Shown: positions 25,469 through 34,863 of the stretch, one piece after another
Numbering within the stretch: position 1 is the first letter of the stretch
Layout of the letters: every line of letters begins with the position of its first letter
Origin: a bacterium
Lineage (GTDB): Bacteria > Zhuqueibacterota > Zhuqueibacteria > Zhuqueibacterales > Zhuqueibacteraceae
Direction of reading: 5' to 3'
Length of the DNA stretch: 64,000 nt
NCBI GenBank assembly: GCA_023150945.1
Contig: JAKLJX010000011.1
Coordinates: 165,836 to 229,835, forward strand
Notes under the pieces: generated by a model
Databases searched by the model: none
What the model was told of the DNA's origin: nothing
What the model saw: only the letters and a program-made list of their open reading frames with translations
Position numbers and translations under genes: made by a program

Positions 25469-26917
25469 ATGACGTGCTGGACGATTTTTTTTGCGCTCAA
25501 CGTTGTGGCCGTGGCGCAAACGGACACGCCGCAGAACAAGCTTCCGGAGAGCGCGGCGGGCCGTCGCGTGGCCGCTTATATCGAATCTTTCAATTCCGGC
25601 AACGAAGCGACTGTGCGTGAGTTTCAAGACAAAAACTTTGCTTCTGCGTTGTTGCAGCGCCGCCCGGAAGCCGAGCGCATGCAAATGTATCGCCAAATTC
25701 ACGGCAATCTCGGCCGGTTGACGCTGCGCCGTGTGCTGACGGCCGAGAATGATGCAATCTCGATTCTAGTCACTGCCGCGAACGGTGAATCGCTGCGCTG
25801 TGATTTTAGCTTTGATGCAGAAGGTCAGTATAAAATCACGGGCCTCAGCATCGATCAGACTGAGGTTGGCGATGAGGCTGTTTCGGATTCCCCGACACCG
25901 AAGTCAGAGCTCGAGCTGGTGAATGCCGTAAGCGCGCATCTGGACAAGCTTGTGCAAGCCGATGAGTTTTCCGGTGTGGTGTTATTGGCAAAAAATGGCA
26001 TGCCGATTTTTCAAAGAGCCTACGGCTTCGCGAATCAAGCGTATGAAGTCTTCAATCGCATCGACACAAAATTCAATCTCGGTTCGATCAACAAAATTTT
26101 CACCAAGATCGCGATTTGCCAGCTTGCAGAACAAGGCAAGCTGTCGTTCGATGATCCCCTCGGCAAGCATCTGCCAAATTACCCTAATCAGAATGCCGCC
26201 GAAAAAGTGACGATCTTGCATCTCCTCAACATGTCATCCGGCATCGGCGATATTTTCAATGATAAATATGCCAATTTGCCCAAAGAACGGTTGCGCACGA
26301 TAAACGATTATTTGCCGTTGTTCGCCAGCGATTCTCTGGCATTTGAGCCGGGAGCGCGGCGGCGATATTCAAACGGCGGTTATATCGTGTTGGGCGCGAT
26401 CATCGAGGCCGTTTCCGGTGAAGATTATTTTGATTGTGTCCGCGCGCACATTTTCAAACCCGCGGGCATGGAGAATACCGACTCCTATGAAGCCGATGCG
26501 GCGACGCCAAACCTCGCGACCGGCTACACCTTGCGCGCGGGCGGCAGCGGGGAACGGCGCAGCAATGTTTACACGAAACCGGCGCGCGGCAGCTCTGCCG
26601 GCGGCGGCTACTCAACGGCGGAAGACTTACTCAAGTTCACGCTGGCGTTGCAGAATTTGAAGCTGTTGAATAGCGAGTATACAAAATGGCTTCTTGCGGG
26701 AATGGAGGCCGCGCCGCGAGCGCACGCACAAAAATCAACTGTACCAATTACCGAGGGCGATTTGGGCATCGCCGGCGGCGCGCCGGGAATCAATGCCATT
26801 TTGGAGTTGGACGTTGCCAGCGGTTACACGTTGATCGTGTTGTCAAATTACGATCCGCCCAGCGCGGAAAAAGTCGGCCGGCAAATTCGCGCCTGGTTGC
26901 CACGTTTGGAAAACTAA
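25469..26917 (+). CDS. Serine hydrolase of the class C beta-lactamase / penicillin-binding-protein-like family
   Basis: A 482-residue protein. After a short signal-like start (MTCWTIFFALNVVAVAQ) and an NTF2-like alpha+beta domain, it has a beta-lactamase-type fold with Ser206 and Lys209 in LGSINKIF (SxxK), Tyr300 and Asn302 in RYSNGGY (YxN), and a late GGAPG in place of KTG. The family includes esterases, D-aminopeptidases and DD-peptidases; substrate is unknown. Start 25469 was chosen because the longer frame runs through a repeat and lacks a good ribosome site. The NEW3 gene starts 6 nt after the stop, so they share an operon. Confidence 0.75.
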   Translation: MTCWTIFFALNVVAVAQTDTPQNKLPESAAGRRVAAYIESFNSGNEATVREFQDKNFASALLQRRPEAERMQMYRQIHGNLGRLTLRRVLTAENDAISILVTAANGESLRCDFSFDAEGQYKITGLSIDQTEVGDEAVSDSPTPKSELELVNAVSAHLDKLVQADEFSGVVLLAKNGMPIFQRAYGFANQAYEVFNRIDTKFNLGSINKIFTKIAICQLAEQGKLSFDDPLGKHLPNYPNQNAAEKVTILHLLNMSSGIGDIFNDKYANLPKERLRTINDYLPLFASDSLAFEPGARRRYSNGGYIVLGAIIEAVSGEDYFDCVRAHIFKPAGMENTDSYEADAATPNLATGYTLRAGGSGERRSNVYTKPARGSSAGGGYSTAEDLLKFTLALQNLKLLNSEYTKWLLAGMEAAPRAHAQKSTVPITEGDLGIAGGAPGINAILELDVASGYTLIVLSNYDPPSAEKVGRQIRAWLPRLEN

Positions 26918-26923
26918 AGCGTC

Positions 26924-28468
26924 ATGGAATCCGAATTCTCAACAGCACAAATTTTCTATTACCGATTGAAGCAGGCTTTCTTGCGAACAGCCGGCATATT
27001 GCTTCTTGCTCTTTTATCGCACGCCGTTCCTGCCGGAGCGCAAACGAATCCGTTCAATCAACGCGACGATCAGTATCGCCTACTCGGCCTCAAGCGCGCG
27101 AAGGAAGCATTTGAATATTCCCGCGCGGAATTCGAGCAGAAGCAGCAGCTTTTCGAGAAGAATCTGATTTCGAAGTTGGAACTCGAGCGCAGCCGCAACC
27201 TGCTGGCCGATGCGGAAGTGAATTATCAACAATCCCTGCTTGCCGTACTTTTTGAAAAGCAATATGTCGCCGTCGCCAAAGCGGTGAAGTATCAGAGCAA
27301 AGACGGCCGCAAGCATGTGAAGTTGACGTTGGAGAACGCCTCCGGCGGCGGCGCGGAATATCGCAAGCTGCTCAATCTCGATGACGAGTTGTTTCGTTCA
27401 CTGCAGCCGGACATGATCAACGATGTGTATGTCTCGCTGCTGAACGAAAGCAATGCCATCATCAGCCAGCCGTATGAAGCCAAGATCGAGCAGTTGCAAT
27501 TCGGCCGGCCGGTGACGCTCGATTTCATGTTGTTGCAGGATCTCGATGCGGTCACGGTGAATGTGACTTACGGCAGCGGCACACAGCGTAGTCCAAAGAT
27601 TTTTTTGCAAAAAGATGCCACCGTCAACAAAGTCGTGCTGCAATCCGAGCAATTCTCGCAGGAGGCGGAGCTGGGTGGCAAGGCCTCGTTCAATTTCACG
27701 CTGGAGTTGTTCAGCGGTGAGAACAATACCTTCAAGCTCGAGGTGGTCAATTTGCCGGCGGCGATCAACCGTTATTTTATTGACCCCGGCAATCAAGCGC
27801 GTTTGAGTCAATTCAGATTTACCGAGAATACCAATACGCGGCGCGCAGCGTTGCAAGTGTTTTTGCCGGATCGCCTAAGTGAAGGATTGCTCATCGACAA
27901 GCCCATTCCGTTTTACGTGCTGGTGATTCCGCGTGAGCAGGCCGAAACGTTGGGCGATCTCAGCGCCAAACAATGGTCGCAGGAGGAGATCGAAGCGCTG
28001 AATGCGGGCTACGTGCGGCTGGAGTTGGTGCCGCGCGGCGTCGGCAAATTGCTGGTGCGCGCGCCACAGCTCTTTTATTCGATCAAAGCCGGCGAAACTG
28101 TCGCGATGAATCTCGACGTCGTCAACGAAGGCACGCGCCGTTTGGACAATGTGAAGGTCGAAGCCGATGTGCCGTTGAATTGGAGCAAGCAAATCGAGCC
28201 GCTGGTGATTGCCGCACTCAACACCGATGCGGAGCAACGTGTGCAATTGCAGTTCATTCCGCCCCGCGATATTTCACCAGGACGCTATGAGATCCGTTTG
28301 CGCACCACTTCACTCGCCGACAATCAGCCGGTGAATGGCGAAGACAAAACCGTTACGGTGGAGATTCAATCTGAGACGAATGTTTTGGGAATGGCCTTGG
28401 TGGTGACGTTGATACTCGGCCTGGTGGTAGGAATCGTGGTGTTTGGCATCCGGCTGTCGCGAAGATAG
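26924..28468 (+). CDS. Membrane-anchored protein with coiled coil and NEW3-type Ig-like domain
   Basis: A 514-residue protein. N-terminal signal/anchor (about 17-38, AFLRTAGILLLALL), a coiled coil (about 55-120, EFEQKQQLFEKNLISKLELERSRNLL), a long beta-rich region with three Ig-like sandwiches, a NEW3-like domain about 375-485 (QLFYSIKAGETVAMNLDVVNEGTRRLDNVKVEADVP, QIEPLVIAALNTD), and a C-terminal membrane helix about 487-508. This layout fits a periplasmic accessory subunit of an ABC-2 exporter: the next genes are its ATPase and two permeases. Cargo is unknown. Confidence 0.7.
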   Translation: MESEFSTAQIFYYRLKQAFLRTAGILLLALLSHAVPAGAQTNPFNQRDDQYRLLGLKRAKEAFEYSRAEFEQKQQLFEKNLISKLELERSRNLLADAEVNYQQSLLAVLFEKQYVAVAKAVKYQSKDGRKHVKLTLENASGGGAEYRKLLNLDDELFRSLQPDMINDVYVSLLNESNAIISQPYEAKIEQLQFGRPVTLDFMLLQDLDAVTVNVTYGSGTQRSPKIFLQKDATVNKVVLQSEQFSQEAELGGKASFNFTLELFSGENNTFKLEVVNLPAAINRYFIDPGNQARLSQFRFTENTNTRRAALQVFLPDRLSEGLLIDKPIPFYVLVIPREQAETLGDLSAKQWSQEEIEALNAGYVRLELVPRGVGKLLVRAPQLFYSIKAGETVAMNLDVVNEGTRRLDNVKVEADVPLNWSKQIEPLVIAALNTDAEQRVQLQFIPPRDISPGRYEIRLRTTSLADNQPVNGEDKTVTVEIQSETNVLGMALVVTLILGLVVGIVVFGIRLSRR

Positions 28469-28497
28469 TCGACTGATCTTCTGAATAACTCCTACTC

Positions 28498-28541
28498 CTA
28501 CTCTTACTCGTTTCAAGCTCCTTGGAAGCGAGCAAGAGTAG
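28498..28541 (+). other. Long (20-bp) imperfect intercistronic hairpin
   Basis: The left arm (28498-28517, CTACTCTTACTCGTTTCAAG) pairs with 28521-28541 around a CTC loop, with only one mismatch or bulge and a wobble. It lies between the NEW3 gene stop (28468) and the ABC ATPase start (28577), and is preceded by a TACTCC triple repeat. There is no T-tract, so it may tune mRNA stability or processing between the upstream and ABC parts of the operon. Confidence 0.5.
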
Positions 28542-28576
28542 ATGGATGAGCAAGTTTTATCACTTTTGAGGATGCG

Positions 28577-29338
28577 ATGGCATTACAAACCTCTCCCCAC
28601 GGTGCGCACGCCTTGCTCGAAGCGGATAAGCTGACCAAGCGCTACGAAGACGGCGTGCTTGCACTCGATCATGTTTCCTTTGCGGTGAAGCCCGGTGAGA
28701 TCTATGCCATGCTCGGCGCCAACGGCGCCGGCAAAACCACCACCATCAATCTCTTTCTCAATTTTATCGAGCCGACTGAAGGCGAAGCGCGCATTGCGGG
28801 CGTGATCACGCATCGCGAGCCGTTGCGCGCCAAACAGAACGTCGCGTTTGTTTCAGAGAATGTGATGCTGTACCCCAATTTCACTGCGTTACAGAATCTC
28901 GATTTCTTTGCGCGCCTGGGCGGCCAGACGAGTTACACCAAGGATGACTATCGCCGGGTGCTGTTACGCGTCGGTTTGCAGGAAGAGGCGCATCACAAGC
29001 GCTTGAAAGGCTTCTCCAAAGGCATGCGCCAAAAATGCGGCATCGCCATCGCCATTCTCAAAAATTCGCCTGCGATTTTACTCGACGAGCCGACCTCCGG
29101 TCTCGATCCTCAAGCCGGTTTTGAGTTCATGGCTTTGCTGCATGAGCTGCGGACGGAGGGCAAGGCGATTCTCATGTCGACACACGATATTTTCCGCGCC
29201 AAGGAAATCGCGGATGTCGTGGGCATCATGAAACAGGGAAAACTTGTGATGCAACGCACGCGCGCCGAACTGGCCGGCGAGAATCTGGAAGATCTCTACA
29301 TGGAATACATGGCCGGTCACGCCGAGGCCGTGGACTGA
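28577..29338 (+). CDS. ABC transporter ATPase
   Basis: A 253-residue protein with Walker A LGANGAGKTTTINLF, the signature motif KGFSKGMRQK, Walker B AILLDEPTSGLDP and the H-loop STHDIF. It is of the ABC-2 (drug/polysaccharide/Cu-type NosF-like) export class that works with separate permease chains. It is directly followed by two permease genes (29405 and 30900), which have no ATPase of their own, so one ATPase likely powers a heterodimeric exporter. Confidence 0.95.
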   Translation: MALQTSPHGAHALLEADKLTKRYEDGVLALDHVSFAVKPGEIYAMLGANGAGKTTTINLFLNFIEPTEGEARIAGVITHREPLRAKQNVAFVSENVMLYPNFTALQNLDFFARLGGQTSYTKDDYRRVLLRVGLQEEAHHKRLKGFSKGMRQKCGIAIAILKNSPAILLDEPTSGLDPQAGFEFMALLHELRTEGKAILMSTHDIFRAKEIADVVGIMKQGKLVMQRTRAELAGENLEDLYMEYMAGHAEAVD

Positions 29339-29404
29339 CAATCGACCGAAAAGTGAAGCGCGCAAGAACAAAACGCTCCTCAACCACCAACAACCGGCCT
29401 CCCC

Positions 29405-30823
29405 ATGCTCAAACTCATCATCATAAAAGAGCTGTGCGAAATCATCAGCTCGACGAAATTCGCCGTCACCTTTGCCGTGTGCGCGGTGTTGATTCTGCTC
29501 GCATTTTATGTTGGCGGCCGGAATTATCAAGTGAGCAAAGCGCAATACGACGCCGCGGTCGCGGAAAACCTGCGCCAGATGGAGGGCCTCACCGACTGGC
29601 TGATGGTGCGCAATCATCGCATTTTTTTGCCGCCGCATCCGCTGGCCGCGCTGGTCACCGGCGTTGCGAACGACATCGGCCGCACGGCAACGATACATGG
29701 CCGCGGCGAAGTCGGCGCCGAAGACAGCCGCTACAGCGACGATCCCGTCTTTGCCGTGTTTCGTTTTCTCGATTTGGATTTCATTTTTCAAATCGTGCTT
29801 TCCCTTTTTGCGATTCTATTCGCGTACGACGCGATTAACGGCGAAAAAGAACGAGGCACGCTCCAGCTTACTTTTGCAAACGCCATTCCCCGCGCGCAGT
29901 ATATTCTCGGTAAAATCATCGGCTCATTTCTCGCGCTTGCCGTGCCGTTGTTGATTCCCATTGCCCTAGGCGCGTTGCTTTTGCCGCTCATGAGTATTCC
30001 CATGTCCGGCGAAGATTGGCTGCGGCTCACGCTGGTGGTGCTCGCCGGGATGTTGTATTTCGGCGCATTTCTCACGTTGTCCGTTTTCATTTCCACGCGC
30101 ACGCATCGTTCGGCGCATTCCTTTTTGCTGCTGCTCGTCGTGTGGATTGCAGCGGTGTTGATCGTGCCGCGCGCTTCGGTGTTGCTGGCAGGCCGCGCCG
30201 TGGACGTGCCTTCGGTCGATGAAATTGCCTCGCAGAAGAGCCGGTATCACGCGCAGTTGTGGGAGCAAGACCGCAAGGCCATGGGCGCTTTCAAGCCGGA
30301 ATCCAACGACAAGCCCGATCAGTTGCTGAACCAATTCAACAGCTTCATGCAAAAGATCGCAGACGAGCGCGAGAAGAAGATGCTGGAGTTTTCTGTGCGC
30401 CTCAATGAACAACGCCGCAACCGGCAGACGGTGCAAGAGCAAGTGGCATTCAATTTGGCGCGTGTTTCACCCGCGGCGGCCTTCGCGCTGGCCTCTTCGA
30501 ATCTCGTCGGCACTTCTCTGGTGTTAAAGCAACATTACTTGGAGGAAGCGGGCAAATACCAGCAGGCCTACGCCTCGTTCATTCGCGAGAAAACCGGCGG
30601 CAGCCTGATGGGTGGGCGCGTCATGATGTTCCGCACGACGGACGGTGAAGAAGAGAAACGCAATCCCATCGATCCGCACGCCATTCCGGCTTTCGTCTAT
30701 CAGGCGATGCCACTGTCGCGCGCCCTGCAAGCCGCGATTTTAGATATTGGATTGTTGATTTTTTTTAATGTCGTTTTCTTCGCCGGCGCTTTCGTGTCGT
30801 TTCTGCGGTATGACTTGCGGTAG
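29405..30823 (+). CDS. ABC-2 type permease, paralogue A
   Basis: A 472-residue protein with an N-terminal membrane helix, a large soluble loop, about four central helices (FQIVLSLFAILFAYDAI, ILGKIIGSFLALAVPLL, LLLLVVWIAAVLIV) and a final helix. It carries the ABC-2/DUF3526-like pattern NGEKERGTLQLTFANAIPRAQYILGK, which is the coupling segment toward the ATPase. It shares much with the next gene (DDPVFAVFRFLD against DDPIFAVFRFID), so the two arose by tandem duplication. It follows the ATPase gene after 66 nt. Confidence 0.85.
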   Translation: MLKLIIIKELCEIISSTKFAVTFAVCAVLILLAFYVGGRNYQVSKAQYDAAVAENLRQMEGLTDWLMVRNHRIFLPPHPLAALVTGVANDIGRTATIHGRGEVGAEDSRYSDDPVFAVFRFLDLDFIFQIVLSLFAILFAYDAINGEKERGTLQLTFANAIPRAQYILGKIIGSFLALAVPLLIPIALGALLLPLMSIPMSGEDWLRLTLVVLAGMLYFGAFLTLSVFISTRTHRSAHSFLLLLVVWIAAVLIVPRASVLLAGRAVDVPSVDEIASQKSRYHAQLWEQDRKAMGAFKPESNDKPDQLLNQFNSFMQKIADEREKKMLEFSVRLNEQRRNRQTVQEQVAFNLARVSPAAAFALASSNLVGTSLVLKQHYLEEAGKYQQAYASFIREKTGGSLMGGRVMMFRTTDGEEEKRNPIDPHAIPAFVYQAMPLSRALQAAILDIGLLIFFNVVFFAGAFVSFLRYDLR

Positions 30824-30836
30824 CTCGTTCGTAGTC

Positions 30837-30884
30837 GCCCCTCAGGGGCTTGCCCGCAATTTGCGTTGAACGCCTGAAGGCGTT
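30837..30884. repeat. Pair of short palindromes between the two permeases
   Basis: GCCCCTCAGGGGC (30837-30849) and AACGCCTGAAGGCGTT (30869-30884) are hairpin-forming palindromes in the 76-bp interval between the permease genes. They resemble small interspersed palindromic elements of intergenic DNA. Confidence 0.5.
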
Positions 30885-30899
30885 ACCACAAAACAAGGA

Positions 30900-32372
30900 A
30901 TGAAAATGCTTGCAACCCTCATTCAAAAAGAGCTTAAAGCCATCCTGCTCAGTCCGAAGTTCGCCGCAACATTTGCCACCTGCGCGGCGTTGATTCTGTT
31001 GAGCATTTTTATCGGCATTCAGGATTATCGCGCCGCCGTGCGGCAGTATGACGCCGCGCAACAACTCAACGAGCAGGAGATGCGCGAACAAACCTCCTGG
31101 CGCGTCATCTCCTCGCGCGTCTACCGCCAGCCCGATCCCATGCAGATTCTGGTTTCCGGCGTGAACAACGACATCGGCCGGTTGTCACTGGTCAATGCGA
31201 TGGAAGCCATCAAGCTGCGCAACAGCAGTTATTCCGATGATCCCATTTTTGCGGTGTTTCGTTTCATTGATTTTGTTTTCATCGTACAAGTCGTGCTCTC
31301 GCTGTTCGCCATTCTCTTCACCTTCGACGCGGTCAACGGAGAGCGCGAAGGCGGCACGCTCAAGCTGGTGTTCTCGAATGCCATTCCGCGCGCGCAATAC
31401 ATTCTCGCAAAATTTTTCGGCTCCTGGCTCGGCCTGGTGCTGCCGCTGTTGATTCCGATTCTGCTCGGCATTTTACTGATCATGTTGCACCGCGTTCCCA
31501 CGGACGGCGTCTTCTGGCTGAAAGTAACGGCGCTGATTGGCATGTCGATTTTATTCTTCACCTTCTTCATTGCATTCGGCGTGTTGATGTCCAGCTTGAC
31601 GCGCAATTCCTCTGTCTCATTTCTGCTTGCGCTGGTGATGTGGGTTTTGTTTGTGTTGATTATCCCGCGCGCCGGCGTGATGGCTGCCGGGCAAATCGTT
31701 TCCGTGCCCAGCGTCGCTGAAATCGAAGGCCAGCAAGATCGCTTCGAGAAAGAAAGCTGGGACAAACACATGAAGGACATGTCCGCGCGCTGGCGCAGCC
31801 GCGATGCGCAGATGGAAGGCATGTCGCCCGAACAGCGTGAAGCCTATCGCGACGAACACGAGTGGGAATGGCTCGAGGAGGAAGATAAGGCGCGCAAAAC
31901 CATGCTGAAAGAGATCAACGATTTTTCCATTAAATTGAATGAGGATTTGCGCAACCGCAAAGCGCAGCAAGAACGCCTGGGATTCGCGCTCTCCCGCTTT
32001 TCACCGGCCTCGGCCTACCAGCTTGCTGCGATGCATCTTGCGGGCACGGATTTGACGCTGAAGACGCGCTACGAAGACGCCATGCAAAATTACCGCAATA
32101 CCTTCACCTCCTTCACCGAGAAAAAGCAGAAAGAAGCCGGCGGCCTCGGCGGCATTCGCATTACAGTTGATTCTGAGAAGGGCTTTTCGATCAGCGGCGA
32201 CCGCGACAAAGGCTCGCTGGATTTGAGTGAGCTGCCGCGCTTTCAAGCGCCTGCCCATTCCTTTGCAGAAGCCCTTGCGCCCACGCTTATGGATTGGGGA
32301 TTGCTGGCGCTTTGCCCGATCGGTGCATTTGCCGGCGCGTTTGTGGTGTTCTTGCGGTATGATGTGAGATGA
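30900..32372 (+). CDS. ABC-2 type permease, paralogue B
   Basis: A 490-residue paralogue of the gene at 29405. The ABC-2 segment NGEREGGTLKLVFSNAIPRAQYILAKFFG, helices LIPILLGILLIML, FLLALVMWVLFVLII and the final helix are conserved. Its central soluble loop is longer and richer in acidic and basic residues (WRSRDAQMEGMSPEQREAYRDEHEWEW) than in paralogue A, so the pair may have specialised. ATG 30900 has AAGGA adjacent; ATG 30906 also fits. Last gene of the ABC operon. Confidence 0.85.
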   Translation: MKMLATLIQKELKAILLSPKFAATFATCAALILLSIFIGIQDYRAAVRQYDAAQQLNEQEMREQTSWRVISSRVYRQPDPMQILVSGVNNDIGRLSLVNAMEAIKLRNSSYSDDPIFAVFRFIDFVFIVQVVLSLFAILFTFDAVNGEREGGTLKLVFSNAIPRAQYILAKFFGSWLGLVLPLLIPILLGILLIMLHRVPTDGVFWLKVTALIGMSILFFTFFIAFGVLMSSLTRNSSVSFLLALVMWVLFVLIIPRAGVMAAGQIVSVPSVAEIEGQQDRFEKESWDKHMKDMSARWRSRDAQMEGMSPEQREAYRDEHEWEWLEEEDKARKTMLKEINDFSIKLNEDLRNRKAQQERLGFALSRFSPASAYQLAAMHLAGTDLTLKTRYEDAMQNYRNTFTSFTEKKQKEAGGLGGIRITVDSEKGFSISGDRDKGSLDLSELPRFQAPAHSFAEALAPTLMDWGLLALCPIGAFAGAFVVFLRYDVR

Positions 32373-32593
32373 AGCAAGGGGCAGGGGGCAAAGTGCAAGA
32401 GATTTCGTGGCTTTTGAGTTTGCTGCTGCATGTGAGCCATAATCAGCCGGAAATGATCGCGCGAGGCCCGCGTCGTCATCATTTGAAAGCTTTCAGCATA
32501 TCGAAGTAATCGGGGTTCAACCTCGTCTTCTCGAATAAAACAATCATTGTTTCATGGCGCAGGCGGGACGGGAGAATGAGGATGCGAGAGATG

Positions 32594-32628
32594 ACAAACA
32601 AAAGGGCGGCCCCCCGCCGCCCGTTTGT
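32594..32628 (-). terminator. Intrinsic terminator after the beta-helix gene
   Basis: The stem GGGCGGC/GCCGCCC with a C5 loop is extended by ACAAAC/GTTTGT. On the minus strand the stem is followed by TTTTGTTTGT. It lies 18 nt beyond the stop of the minus-strand gene at 32646. Confidence 0.75.
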
Positions 32629-32645
32629 AGCGAGAAAGTGTAATT

Positions 32646-34148
32646 CTACTGCATCAAAATCATCTTGCGCGTTTGCACGAATTCACCGGCGCGCAAGCGG
32701 TAGAGATAAACACCCGAGGGCACTTGCCTGCCAAACTCATTGCGGCCATCCCAGTGCAAGCGATGCTGCCCCGCCGCTTGCCGCTCATTGACGAGAGTGC
32801 GAATCCTCTCCCCAAGCAGATTGAAAATGGCAACTTCGACTTGGCTCGTTTGCGGCAATTCGTAAAGAATGGCGGTTTCGGGGTTGAAGGGGTTGGGGAA
32901 GTTTTGGAAGAGAGCAAGTTCTGATGGCATATTCAACCTTTCACGCTTTTCAGTAATGTTGGTAGGTGAACTGTATTCATATGCGCCAAGATCTACCACG
33001 CTGCTCCCATCGCCATTGCCATCAAAAATACGAGAATTCCCGGCGATATCGAAATCAGGCAAGAAAAAAGTCGTTGAATCTCTGGTTCCTGCATCAATGC
33101 AAGGCGATGATTGTGGCAAATAAAGATCCTGTCCATTTACAAATTGCGGGTCTAAGAAGATATTGAAACCGATATCGGATGGCGTGCCGTTATTATTGTT
33201 CATAACGATCGTGCCATAGGATGATGGGAATCCCACGAAGTTGTTGGAATTTTTCTCATAAAAGCAATTGTGAGTCACCGATGAAGTCAGCGCCCCTTCT
33301 CTTTTGACACCGATCTCGGTATTGGCAAAGATGTTGTTTTTCACGATTGCGTCGTAAGGCGCTTGCGCAAATACCCCACTGCTCACCTCCCACAAAGTGT
33401 TGTTCACAAAAACTGGAAAAGAGGCATTTTCCGTAATATTGCCTTTTGTCATGCCAAGTGCAGAACCGCTCAGGTTCTTGAACACGTTTCCGGCAATAAT
33501 TGGTGAAGCATTGCCATACGTATACCAATACCCCATGGTGTGCTGCCATCGGCTTCCTTGTATATACAACGTGATACCATCAGTTGTAGCGTCGAAGACA
33601 TTATTGCTGATTATTGGGCTAGCATAGGGCCGAAATGCCGAAGGCGGAAGCATGCCATTTGATCTAAAAGTGCCCACCGCTTCTACCTGAATTCCACTTT
33701 GGGTACAGTTTCGAAACACGCAATTCTGCACCTCGTTTTTCATTGCTTCGTTTGTGTGAGCATTATTTAAGAGATGCAAGGCTGTACCGGAATTAATGAA
33801 ATCACAGTAACGAAATTTTGTCACCCCGCTCGTAGAATAGTTGACCACCATCTTATCCCAATATACGGTATCGTTAGGCGCCACGAATTGAATACGATTC
33901 GTCGACGTTCCAAGGGCTTCAATCCAACCGTTTACCGTGATTCTGAGATTCTGTCCGATGACCACTTTCACGCCCGGCATAATTACCAAGCGTTGATTGG
34001 TGGGCACAACACAGTTGTCTATTACAAGGTAAGGACTTCCACTTGTGTCCCAAGTTCCAGAAATAGGCCCGGATATTGTCGTTTGAGCCAGAAGTTCCGC
34101 CAAATTAAGCAGCGAAATGACGACGAGACCGTACGTAAAGTACTTCAT
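32646..34148 (-). CDS. Secreted right-handed beta-helix protein with C-terminal sorting domain
   Basis: A 500-residue protein with signal peptide (MKYFTYGLVVISLLNLAELLAQ), a long series of beta-helix coils with asparagine ladders (SPIISNNVFD, ASPIIAGNVFKNLSGSALGMTK, NNTLWEVS, AIVKNNIFANTEIGVKR) and a FlgD-Ig sorting domain at the end (ALFQNFPNPFNPETAILYEL, LGERIRTLVNE, TRKMILMQ). Substrate unknown; the family often contains polysaccharide-active or adhesive proteins. GGAGG precedes ATG 34148. Like the proteins at 12577 and 14382 it is more AT-rich than its neighbours. The upstream 222 bp contain no gene. Confidence 0.8.
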   Translation of the reverse strand: MKYFTYGLVVISLLNLAELLAQTTISGPISGTWDTSGSPYLVIDNCVVPTNQRLVIMPGVKVVIGQNLRITVNGWIEALGTSTNRIQFVAPNDTVYWDKMVVNYSTSGVTKFRYCDFINSGTALHLLNNAHTNEAMKNEVQNCVFRNCTQSGIQVEAVGTFRSNGMLPPSAFRPYASPIISNNVFDATTDGITLYIQGSRWQHTMGYWYTYGNASPIIAGNVFKNLSGSALGMTKGNITENASFPVFVNNTLWEVSSGVFAQAPYDAIVKNNIFANTEIGVKREGALTSSVTHNCFYEKNSNNFVGFPSSYGTIVMNNNNGTPSDIGFNIFLDPQFVNGQDLYLPQSSPCIDAGTRDSTTFFLPDFDIAGNSRIFDGNGDGSSVVDLGAYEYSSPTNITEKRERLNMPSELALFQNFPNPFNPETAILYELPQTSQVEVAIFNLLGERIRTLVNERQAAGQHRLHWDGRNEFGRQVPSGVYLYRLRAGEFVQTRKMILMQ

Positions 34149-34370
34149 GGTACCTCCCTTGATTAAGCGATTAGTTGGGCCGCCCGAAGGGCTGCGGTTT
34201 TCAGCTTGCCTGAAAATCCGCTGTAGAAACTTAGTGAAGTTAGTTGGAAGCTCTTTTATAGTAAAGTTGGAACCCCTCGCCATCGCACAGAGCATCGCTT
34301 GGCGTATAAGAGCTTCGTCTTTCTGCATCGATGACATCATCATTGTACTTCATTTCACTGATGGGAGTTT

Positions 34371-34799
34371 TTATTCCACCTCATATGCAAACCTCCAGCA
34401 GCCAAGATTCTGCTGATTTTCAGCACGAGAGAGCGGGACGTTATCTGGTAACGAGTTCCCCCAACCAGTTTCATATGATTCCAAAGCAACCGCCTTATCG
34501 CGCAACACCAATGGCTCAACCCGCGCCTGGCCCTCGGGTTTCTGCTCTTCTTCTGGCTTCTCTGGATTGTTTTGCTGTTCGCCTTTTTTGCCAGCGTCTT
34601 TTTTATCGCCTTTTGTAACCGTGAGAATGACGGCGACAGCGGTGATCACAAGGGCGCTGACGATAAGCACATTACTAATTGTATTCGTTTTCTCGACCTT
34701 TTTCTGCGATTGCGCCTGCGCTTCCGAGCTGGCGACAGTCAAGATGAAAGCGAGCGCCACAAAAGCTGCGCAGGCGTTTTTGAAAGAAATATGAGTCAT
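34371..34799 (-). CDS. Small secreted/membrane protein of unknown function
   Basis: A 142-residue protein: signal peptide to about residue 30 (AFVALAFILTVASSEAQAQ), a membrane helix about 43-62 (NVLIVSALVITAVAVILTV), then a highly charged Lys/Glu/Gln-rich linker (about 63-95) and a 45-residue C-terminal tail. GGGAG precedes ATG 34799. I do not recognise it. It lies between a sorting-domain protein gene and an outer-membrane protein gene, so an envelope function is likely. Confidence 0.6.
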   Translation of the reverse strand: MTHISFKNACAAFVALAFILTVASSEAQAQSQKKVEKTNTISNVLIVSALVITAVAVILTVTKGDKKDAGKKGEQQNNPEKPEEEQKPEGQARVEPLVLRDKAVALESYETGWGNSLPDNVPLSRAENQQNLGCWRFAYEVE

Positions 34800-34863
34800 G
34801 TTATACTCCCTTGCTGGAAAAGGTGAATAGGTTAGTTTCATTTGGGTGCCTCATTTCCTGAAC

